Of a stretch of DNA of 64,000 nucleotides, positions 53,126 through 61,300 are shown in pieces. Position 1 is the stretch's first letter. The number at the start of each line of letters is the position of its first letter. The notes under the pieces are model-generated. The model saw only the letters and a program-made list of their open reading frames with translations. It was not told where the DNA came from and searched no databases. The translations under genes were made by a program, and so were the position numbers. The stretch is from Paludibacteraceae bacterium (lineage in GTDB: Bacteria > Bacteroidota > Bacteroidia > Bacteroidales > Paludibacteraceae), in contig JAILMN010000034.1 in the NCBI GenBank assembly GCA_024692565.1, positions 1-64,000 of the forward strand. Direction: 5' to 3'.

Positions 53126-53301
53126 TCGAAGAGTGTGGGTTGATCGTTCTCGAGTTGCTTGAGGATCGCGCGGATGAGAGTTTCGCGGATGAGTCGGCTT
53201 CGGTTGGAAATGCCGTATTTCTCGCAGAAGCGATCGAGTGTTTGTTGCTCTTTATCGTTGAGCAAGATGGATATTCTATGTTCGCGCGGAGCTTTAGCCA
53301 T
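53122..53301 (-). CDS. Small ribbon-helix-helix (CopG-like) protein
   Basis: 59 residues, short enough to be missed by length filters. Sequence MAKAPREHRISILLNDKEQQ begins a basic strand and the first helix; then GISNRSRLIRETLIRAILK forms the second helix of the RHH fold. It ends PTLFD. Its ATG shares one base with the stop of the upstream beta-barrel gene (TAATG), so it is cotranscribed. Likely a DNA-binding regulator; target unknown. The stop lies in a heptamer array. Confidence 0.82.
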   Translation of the reverse strand: MAKAPREHRISILLNDKEQQTLDRFCEKYGISNRSRLIRETLIRAILKQLENDQPTLFD

Positions 53302-54032
53302 TAAAAATAGAGCGCAACCTTAAGTCCGGTAGCGACGATGGATCGTCCTACATGGTTGGTGAAGGGCACACCTTCGATTTCTTCGACCACATTGACGGTA
53401 GCTTGTTGGAATTGGGCAAAAGCGACTACAGCGATGGCTGATTTGGGATTCAGTTGGCAACGGTATCCGAAGTCGATGCCGGCATAGAGTCCACCGAGGT
53501 AGTTTTTGCTGAGAGCTATACCGTATCCGAGAGAAGCTCCGAAGACCGGCGCGTGTTTCTGCTCGATGAAAGGCATCCGTACGGCCACCTGAATCGGCAG
53601 GAAATTAAATTTCTCTGCGCCGAGGAACAAGCCGTGGTATCCAAGTCCGGCTCCGACGAAGACGTGTCGGTCGCCTATGTGGTGCGAGCCGACAAGCAGG
53701 TCTGCACTAACGGCTCCGCCTACGGCATTCTGCGGAATGACTGCGGCTCCGCCGCTTACTTCCAGCAGGATGGACACTTTCTTGGTCGTGGTGATCTCGG
53801 GTTCTTCCTCTACAGGCGCTGCTTCTTCAACGACATCTTCGGCGAGAATTTGCTCGACGTCCGCGCGTGTGTATTGGAAACGTGCGCCTTCAGCATCGCG
53901 AATGATGACGACTTCCTCATTCTGGAAGACGATTTTTCCTGTTACGCGTGCGCCCGTACGCAATACTATTGTTTCCGCGTGCGCGCATAGAGCCGCGACG
54001 CAAAGGAGTATCAAAAGGATGTGCTTTTTCAT
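53301..54032 (-). CDS. Exported protein with small beta-barrel domain
   Basis: 243 residues from ATG 54032. Upstream ATG 54044 falls in the -7 box of the promoter (54049-54042), so it is excluded. Signal MKKHILLILLCVAALCAHA. Residues about 20-65 are a small SH3-like strand domain (VLRTGARVTGKIVFQNEEVVIIRD), then an acidic linker (EEAAPVEEEPE), then a porin-like barrel of about 150 residues ending KVALYF. The leader is only about 6 nt. The gene is upstream of the RHH gene. Confidence 0.8.
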   Translation of the reverse strand: MKKHILLILLCVAALCAHAETIVLRTGARVTGKIVFQNEEVVIIRDAEGARFQYTRADVEQILAEDVVEEAAPVEEEPEITTTKKVSILLEVSGGAAVIPQNAVGGAVSADLLVGSHHIGDRHVFVGAGLGYHGLFLGAEKFNFLPIQVAVRMPFIEQKHAPVFGASLGYGIALSKNYLGGLYAGIDFGYRCQLNPKSAIAVVAFAQFQQATVNVVEEIEGVPFTNHVGRSIVATGLKVALYF

Positions 54033-54041
54033 AATCGGCTG

Positions 54042-54072
54042 CAAAGGTACGAAAAATTTTGCATTTATGCAA
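54042..54072 (-). promoter_or_regulatory. Promoter for the 53-54 kb two-gene operon
   Basis: Minus strand TTG (54072-54070), a 20-nt spacer and TACCTTTG (54049-54042). Confidence 0.8.
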
Positions 54073-54108
54073 ATAATTGGTACAATTTCTTAGAAATTCA
54101 CGAATTTC

Positions 54109-55461
54109 TTACGATATTGCAAAATCAATTTGTGCACGATTTGCGTCCGCTTTGATCACTTTTACGGTCACACTATCGCCCAAAGTGTACTTTTTGATGT
54201 CTCCGATGTTGGAAATATGAATGAGTCCTTCGCATCGGGATTGATCGAGTTGGACGAAGAGTCCGAAGTCAGTTACGCCGGTGATGTAGCCGGTGAAAAT
54301 CTCGTCAATATGGTCGTTGATCCAGAGGGCTTGGAACATTTTGATGGAGTCGCGTTCGGCTTGTGCGGCGGTTTGCTCGCACGCGGAGCAATGTTCGCAC
54401 ATAAGCTCGAGTTCCTCGCGGGTCATGGTCTCTTTTTTGCCGGTGAGGATGTATTTCTCAACGAGGCGATGCACCATGAGGTCGGGATAACGACGGATGG
54501 GCGAAGTGAAGTGCGTATAATGGGAGAACGCGAGTCCGTAATGGCCGATGTTATAGGTCGAATAGACGGCTTTCGCTTGCGCGCGGATGGTGAGCATTTC
54601 GATGGCACGCCGGAATCCTTCGGTTGATTTTCCCGCATAGCGGGAAGTACGGGACTTGGAAGATTTGAATTTCTGCTTGAAAGCTTCCACTTCGGCCAGT
54701 TTGTCGCCATCCGGCAAGTCGTGGACACGATAGACGAAAGGTCGTCCGGAACCTACGGCGGTAGCTATAGTTCGGTTGGCGAGGAGCATGAACTCTTCGA
54801 TGAGATGATGGGCTTCGTTGGGCGACTCGAAGTATATGTCCGTCGGATGGCCGGATGGGTCGAGCGTGAAGTGCAGTTCGTCCTGCTCGATGGACAGCGC
54901 TCCAGCAGCGAGTCGTGCGGTACGAAGTTTGTTCGCCAGGGTATGCAAGGTAGTGATAGCCTCAACAAGACCAGCATTTACCCCCGACTTAACCCCTACC
55001 CGATTCCGTGTCGAGTCCGTGTCGTTGCCGTGTTTTGGATCAATGAGGTCTTGCGCCTGGAAATAATCGAGGCGGATGTCGGAGCGGATGACGGTGCGAC
55101 ATATTTTATATTTAAGTACGCGCGCATCCGCGTCGAGGGTGAAGATGACGGACATACAGAGTTTGTCTTCGCCGGGTCGGAGCGAGCAGAGGTCGTTGCA
55201 CAGTTCTTCGGGCAACATCGGGATGACGCGATCCACAAGGTAGGTGGATGTGCCGCGCTGGTAAGCTTCGTCGTCGATGGCTGTACCCGGCTTGACATAA
55301 TGGGAGACATCGGCGATGTGGACGCCTATCTGACAGGTTTCGTCCGTAAGAGGTTCGAAAGACAGGGCGTCGTCGAAGTCTTTGGCATCCGCGGGATCGA
55401 TGGTAAAGGTGAATACGTCCCGCATGTCGCGTCGCCGCAATATCTCTTTTGGGTCAATCAT
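54109..55461 (-). CDS. RNase R-like exoribonuclease lacking N-terminal cold-shock domains
   Basis: About 450 residues from ATG 55461 (TTG 55479 also in frame). RNB catalytic domain with DPADAKDFDDALSF (all four Asp) and C-terminal S1 domain (IFTGYITGVTDFGLFVQL, LIHISNIGD). Family RNase R is 700-800 residues and has N-terminal HTH and two CSD domains; none of these is present, and the divergent promoters leave no room for them. It would still degrade RNA 3' to 5' but with altered substrate entry. A separate full-length RNase R elsewhere is possible. Confidence 0.88.
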   Translation of the reverse strand: MIDPKEILRRRDMRDVFTFTIDPADAKDFDDALSFEPLTDETCQIGVHIADVSHYVKPGTAIDDEAYQRGTSTYLVDRVIPMLPEELCNDLCSLRPGEDKLCMSVIFTLDADARVLKYKICRTVIRSDIRLDYFQAQDLIDPKHGNDTDSTRNRVGVKSGVNAGLVEAITTLHTLANKLRTARLAAGALSIEQDELHFTLDPSGHPTDIYFESPNEAHHLIEEFMLLANRTIATAVGSGRPFVYRVHDLPDGDKLAEVEAFKQKFKSSKSRTSRYAGKSTEGFRRAIEMLTIRAQAKAVYSTYNIGHYGLAFSHYTHFTSPIRRYPDLMVHRLVEKYILTGKKETMTREELELMCEHCSACEQTAAQAERDSIKMFQALWINDHIDEIFTGYITGVTDFGLFVQLDQSRCEGLIHISNIGDIKKYTLGDSVTVKVIKADANRAQIDFAIS

Positions 55462-55541
55462 AGGGTATTTAATCTGCAAAGTGTATTATACAGCGTTCGA
55501 TTTTTTGTCAATTAAAGTACACAAAATCTTAAAATCGGGTG

Positions 55542-55571
55542 CAAAATTACAAAAATTCTTGCACATCTCAA
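55542..55571 (-). promoter_or_regulatory. Promoter for the RNase R-like gene
   Basis: Minus strand TTG (55571-55569), a 19-nt spacer and TAATTTTG (55549-55542). It overlaps the glgP promoter on the other strand. Confidence 0.7.
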
Positions 55572-55589
55572 AAAAAAAGAGTAATTTTG
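55559..55589 (+). promoter_or_regulatory. Promoter for glgP
   Basis: TTG (55559-55561), a 20-nt spacer and TAATTTTG (55582-55589). The two divergent promoters share bases, so they may compete. Confidence 0.8.
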
Positions 55590-55646
55590 CACGCTTTTTT
55601 GAGAAAGCGCGTGTTTTTTTGATAAAATAACAAACAATATACTATC

Positions 55647-58208
55647 ATGAAAGTTAAAGTAAGTAACACCAACCAGCCCGTATGGAAAGAGTGCAATATC
55701 CACGCTACTCTGCCGGCTGAGTTGAGTAAATTGCAAGAGATTGCGTACAACCTCTGGTGGACTTGGAACGGGGATGCAAAGGATCTGTTCCGCTTCATCG
55801 ACACGGACGCATGGCACCGCGCGGGTTCGAACCCTATAGTGCTGATGAACATCATCAGTTACGACCGCATGGTTGAACTGACGAAAGACGAGAAATTCAT
55901 GAAGCAGCTGAACGAGGTATATGCTGAGTTCCGCGCTTATATGGACAAGCCGAAAGACAAGAAACAGCCGACAATCGCCTATTTCTCAATGGAATACGGC
56001 TTGACGCACGTGCTGAAGATATACTCGGGTGGTCTGGGTATTTTGGCCGGCGACTACATCAAAGAGGCATCGGACTGCAACGTGGACATGACAGCTATCG
56101 GTTTCCTGTACCGTTACGGTTATTTCACGCAGACGCTGAGTCCGGAAGGTCAGCAGATCGCTAACTACGAGGCGCAGAACTTCGCTAACCTGCCTATCAC
56201 GCAGGTGAAGGAGAAAGACGGCTCGAACATGGTGATCGAGGTGCCTTATCCGGGTCGCACGGTGAAAGCGTACTTGTGGCGCGTAGCTGTAGGTCGTATG
56301 GATTTGTACCTCTTGGATACGGACAACGAGTTGAACAGCGAGTGGGACCGTCAGATCACGCACCAGCTGTACGGCGGCGACTGGGAGAACCGTATCAAAC
56401 AGGAGATTATGCTGGGTATCGGCGGTATGCTGGCGCTGAAGAAATTAGGCATCAAGAAGGATGTTTACCATTGCAACGAGGGTCACGCAGCGCTGATGGG
56501 CTTGCAACGTTTGGTTGATTTGGTTCAGGAAGAAGGCCTGAGTTTCAACGAGGCGAAGGAAGTAGTCCGCGCAAGCGGTCTGTACACCTGCCATACTCCG
56601 GTTCCGGCTGGTCACGACTATTTCGAGGAGGATTTGTTCTACAAATACATGAGCGAATATGCCACCAAATTGGGCATTGAATGGCACGATTTGATCGGTT
56701 TGGGTCGTACGAATCCGGAGGACAACAACGAGAAGTTCTCGATGTCCGTATTTGCGCTGAACACCTGCCAGGAAGCGAACGGCGTGAGCTGGTTGCACGG
56801 CGAGGTAAGCAAGAAGATGTTCAGCCCCGTATGGCCGGGATATTTCCCGGAGGAGCTGCATGTGGACTATGTGACGAACGGCGTGCACATGCCTACTTGG
56901 GCTGCCAGCGATTGGAAGGTTGTTTATAAGAAATATCTGCCGAAAGAGTGGATCAACGACCAGTCGAATCTCGATATGTGGAAAGCATACGCAGACATCC
57001 CCGACGCAGAGATCTGGGCTACGCGTATGGGCTTGAAACGCAAGATGATGGACTATATCAAAGAGCAGTTCCGTCAGGACTGGATGAAGAACCAGGGAGA
57101 TCCGGGTCGTATCATTCAAGCGCTGAACGAGATGAACCCGAATAACCTCGTTATCGGTTTCGGTCGTCGTTTCGCGACGTACAAACGTGCGCACCTGTTG
57201 TTCACGGACCTCGAGCGTCTGGACAAGCTGGTTAACAACCCGAATTATCCGGTTCAGTTCCTGTTCACAGGTAAGGCTCACCCGGCTGACGGCGGCGGTC
57301 AAGGCCTGATCAAGCGCATCATCGAAATCAGCCGTATGCCGCAGTTCCTGGGTAAGATCATCTTCCTCGAGAACTACGATATGCGTCTCGCTAAACGTTT
57401 GATTTCGGGTGTGGATATCTGGCTGAATACGCCGACGCGTCCGTTGGAGGCATCGGGTACATCGGGTGAGAAAGCTCAGATGAACGGTGTGCTCAACTTC
57501 TCCGTCAAAGACGGATGGTGGTACGAAGGATACGTAGAGGGCGCAGGTTGGGCATTGACCGAGCACCGCACCTACGAGAACCAGGCTCACCAAGATCAGC
57601 TCGACGCAGCGACTATCTACACGATGCTGGAGCGCGAGATCATCCCGCTGTATTACGCTAAGAACAGCAAGGGTTACAGCCCCGAATGGATTCAATATAT
57701 CAAGAATTCGGTGACGAAGATCACCCCGCGCTTCACGATGAAGCGAATGATGGATGATTACTTCAACAAATTCTACTACAAACTGGCGAAACGTCACAAC
57801 CTGCTGCTCGCCGACAACTACAAGGTTGCCAAGGAGATTGCGGCATGGAAAGAGAACATCGTGGCGCACTGGGATGAGATTGAGGTAGCGAAGGTAGAAG
57901 CGCCGTCTGATTTCAACAATTTGAACGTGGGCGACAAGTTCCGCGTAGCGGTTGAGTTGGATACGAAGGGTCTGAACGACAAGGGCATCGGCGTTGAGCT
58001 GGTAGCTATCCGTACTTCGACGCACAACAACGACAAGCTCTACGAAGTAGAGCCGCTGCAGCTCAAGCACGTGGAAGGCAGCCATTTGTTCTTCGAGAAC
58101 ACGTATCAGTTGGACTATGCCGGCGGCATGAAATTCGGTCTGCGAATGTATCCGCACAACGAGTTGCTCCCGCACCGCATGGACTTCTGCTACGTACGTT
58201 GGATTTGA
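55647..58208 (+). CDS. glgP: Glycogen/alpha-glucan phosphorylase (GT35)
   Basis: 853 residues. N-terminal DUF3417-type lid (CNIHATLPAELSKLQEIAYNL), then the GT35 core; the PLP site EASGTSGEKAQMNGVLN (about 610) contains the family Lys, and FSMEYGL and YSGGLGILAGDY are typical of the short-lid alpha-glucan phosphorylases. Releases glucose-1-phosphate from glycogen, completing the module at 42.8-47.4 kb. Own promoter and terminator. Confidence 0.95.
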   Translation: MKVKVSNTNQPVWKECNIHATLPAELSKLQEIAYNLWWTWNGDAKDLFRFIDTDAWHRAGSNPIVLMNIISYDRMVELTKDEKFMKQLNEVYAEFRAYMDKPKDKKQPTIAYFSMEYGLTHVLKIYSGGLGILAGDYIKEASDCNVDMTAIGFLYRYGYFTQTLSPEGQQIANYEAQNFANLPITQVKEKDGSNMVIEVPYPGRTVKAYLWRVAVGRMDLYLLDTDNELNSEWDRQITHQLYGGDWENRIKQEIMLGIGGMLALKKLGIKKDVYHCNEGHAALMGLQRLVDLVQEEGLSFNEAKEVVRASGLYTCHTPVPAGHDYFEEDLFYKYMSEYATKLGIEWHDLIGLGRTNPEDNNEKFSMSVFALNTCQEANGVSWLHGEVSKKMFSPVWPGYFPEELHVDYVTNGVHMPTWAASDWKVVYKKYLPKEWINDQSNLDMWKAYADIPDAEIWATRMGLKRKMMDYIKEQFRQDWMKNQGDPGRIIQALNEMNPNNLVIGFGRRFATYKRAHLLFTDLERLDKLVNNPNYPVQFLFTGKAHPADGGGQGLIKRIIEISRMPQFLGKIIFLENYDMRLAKRLISGVDIWLNTPTRPLEASGTSGEKAQMNGVLNFSVKDGWWYEGYVEGAGWALTEHRTYENQAHQDQLDAATIYTMLEREIIPLYYAKNSKGYSPEWIQYIKNSVTKITPRFTMKRMMDDYFNKFYYKLAKRHNLLLADNYKVAKEIAAWKENIVAHWDEIEVAKVEAPSDFNNLNVGDKFRVAVELDTKGLNDKGIGVELVAIRTSTHNNDKLYEVEPLQLKHVEGSHLFFENTYQLDYAGGMKFGLRMYPHNELLPHRMDFCYVRWI

Positions 58209-58212
58209 TAAA

Positions 58213-58245
58213 ATATGACCTGCAGCGATGCGGGTCATGTTTTTA
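58213..58245 (+). terminator. Terminator after glgP
   Basis: ATGACC (58215-58220) pairs with GGTCAT (58233-58238) followed by GTTTTTAT. A second weaker hairpin with AAAAAGTC and GGCTTTTT follows at 58256-58290. Confidence 0.75.
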
Positions 58246-58337
58246 TGATTTATGGTCAAAAAGTCTGCTGAAAGGTGGGCTTTTTGGCTTTTTTTAGAAA
58301 AAAAAGTAAAATAAATACGACTTTTTGACATAAAAAT

Positions 58338-58368
58338 TTGCATATATGCAACCTTTTTTGTAATTTTG
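58338..58368 (+). promoter_or_regulatory. Promoter for the giant surface protein gene
   Basis: TTG (58338-58340), a 20-nt spacer and TAATTTTG (58361-58368), 20 nt before the start. Confidence 0.8.
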
Positions 58369-58388
58369 CGCGCTAAAATGAAAATACC

Positions 58389-61300
58389 ATGAGGATTTTC
58401 TCGCTACAAGTATTAAAGGTAACGACAATATTACTTACCTTTTCACTCACAACGATGGCGCATGATAAGGCGAAAGCGGCGTCTCGGTTCTACACGCCTC
58501 AAAGGAAGGCGGATGTACCGGAGTGGATGCAGATGTTCGACAAAAAAGAACAGCCAAAGCCTGCTGCGCAGAAGAAATTTAAGTCCGGAGCGGTTTACGC
58601 CACATCCGGGTCGCGGAGCAATCAGTCCGCGGGTATCACCACGACGTTGCCGTCGATGCAGTTCCGCAGCAGTTTCGGAAGTGCGCGTGCGAGCATCAGC
58701 GTGTCGTCGCCGAAATCCGTTTCGCCTGCGGGTTCTTCGGCTACGATGACCATCAAAGAGACGAGTCGCGCGAGCGTACATACCATCGGCGCGAGCGGAA
58801 ATATGAGTAGCGCCGTAAGCAACGGCTCGACGGGCAGTCAGATGTCCAGCCCGAATCAGAGTTATAGCGGAGCGTTGGCGATTAGCACGCCGGCTATCAC
58901 CTATAAGCCCTTCCATCCTGCAGCTCCGTCGGAGTACGACGCAGAGGGAAATGTAGCAGAAGAAAGTGTTCCGGAAAGAAGGAAAACGCTTGGCGGTGGT
59001 CCGGAATGGGGTGAAGGTCCCTGCCCTGTCGGCGAACCTTGGATATTAGCGATTTTCGCAGCAATGTTCAGCGGCATCATCGCATGGAGGAAAAGAACAA
59101 CAACTAAAAAACAAAGAATATTAAATACAACCGATATGAAAAATTTTGTACGAGTTAATCGGACGTTTAAGGGAGTTTTAACCAACCTTAGTAGGAGTTT
59201 AAAGCATATAGCCCTCGCGCTGATGCTGCTCACCCTTGGTGTGGGAAATGTGTGGGGAGATACTAATATTAGTTTCTCTGGTGGATACATCTATTTTGCA
59301 GACACGTACAATGTCCACAAAGGAGTAACGCAGTTATGTGGTAGAAAATCCAATTGTTCTGGAGGAGATTGGTACACTGCTGTCACTACATTATCGAATA
59401 TTTCGCATACAAAATTGTACTACACAAACTCTCTGGAAGGATCTGGTTGGAGCAATGTATGTTGGAACGGATGGGCTCTAATTTCTAACAGTACGGCTAA
59501 AGGAAATTCTGGAACAGAATACTGGAGCGGCTCGAATAGTACCTGGTATTCCGCATACGATAGTTATGGCCTTAATAGTGGGAGTACTTATCTTATTACT
59601 GTTGCATCTGCCAGCAAAGGGGCAGCAAAAACCACCACTTATAATTCTGGAGGTTATTCTTCCCTGAATAATTCTCAGACTGTGTATAAATACACGTCAA
59701 CCAACAATGGTAGCACATATTCTGCTGCAAGTATTAATTCTGGAACTGTGACTATATCCGCCTACAAAATGACAGGAAATGGCACCGCCTCAAACTCATC
59801 TAATTCTACGACTATCAATACTGCAGCCACAACATCTGCCAGTAGAGATGCTGCATATACGGGTGAAGTTACATTGACCGCAAGCGCAAATTCCGGTTAC
59901 GTATTTGTCGGATGGTTTGAAAACACCAGTACTTCCACCCCGCTTTCCACGGAAACTACTTATACGTATAATGCACCGAATAGCACAAAATCTGTATATG
60001 CCCGTTTTAAAAATGAAACAACTTACACCATAACAATTGCAAATAGCGTAAACGCGAGCACAAGTACGACAAATGTAGGAGCCACTCCTGTACAGATTAC
60101 CGCACCTGCAATTGCAGGATATACGTTTACTACTTGGAGCGCTATGCCTACTGGAGTTACAAAAACCAGTGGTAATCTAACAGATCAATCTATTTACATT
60201 TCTGCAACAAAAGCAGCAACCGTTACGGCTAATTATACTGAGGATTTAAGTTCGCCTTATGTACTGAAGGGCGGATCTGCTTTTGGAGGGACTGCTTGGG
60301 AAACGGAATTTGCGCTAACGAAAAAAACAGGTCATTCGACAGAAAGTGCCGCATACTACACAGCATCCCTTACTGCCACTCCGGACGGGGCTCAGACAAG
60401 TTATAACTTCAAAATTGTCAAAAAGGGTGCATCGGATACATGGTATGGTTTAACAGGAGATGGCGATTGGTGGTATATGCGTTCTACCGACCCAAATCAG
60501 GCCTTATCAACATCTGGCAATAACATCCAACTTCGAGCAGATGTTGCGGGTAATTACGAGATTAAGGTCGATTATACAACACCGGCTTCACCAACCATCA
60601 CGATTACCTACCCGACATTATACACTCTAACCTACGCTATTGGCACATTAAAGGGTACGAGTGGAAGTATCTCTACGAGTCCTACGACAGCGAGCGGAAG
60701 CTCTGTCGTTAGCGGTAATTCTGTTACGCTTACTGCGCCTGCCGCGAAAGCGGGATATACATGGAAAGGATGGTATACAAATGAAGCGGGCACAACCGGA
60801 CATATCGCTGACGTAAACCGCGCTATTACCGTCACGATGAATGCTAACAAGACTTTGTATGCATGTTATCAATCTGCAAGTTACACGGTGACGCTTAATA
60901 AACAAACTACTGCGACCGGATACGGAACAAGCGGCTCTGTAGGCAACCAGACTGTTTACTACAACACCACTCTACCTTCCCTTAGCGGAAGTACGATGCC
61001 GACAGGAACAGGCGGTTACGGATTCATGGGCTTCTATACCGCTACCGGTGGAGGCGGTGTACGAGTTATTGACGCCAGCGGTAATTGGGTGAACGGTGTC
61101 GCTGGTTATACCAGCGCTGACGGCAAATGGATTATGACTGGCGGTACTACGTTATTTGCCTACTATTGCACGCCGAAGATAACGGCTATTACACTGACTC
61201 CTGCCAGCGGCATAGTTGCTCCCGGCGGAGAAATAAGTGCTACTCCTACTATCGAACCGACGGTAGCAGGAGATAAGTCAATTTGTTGGAAACTATTGTA

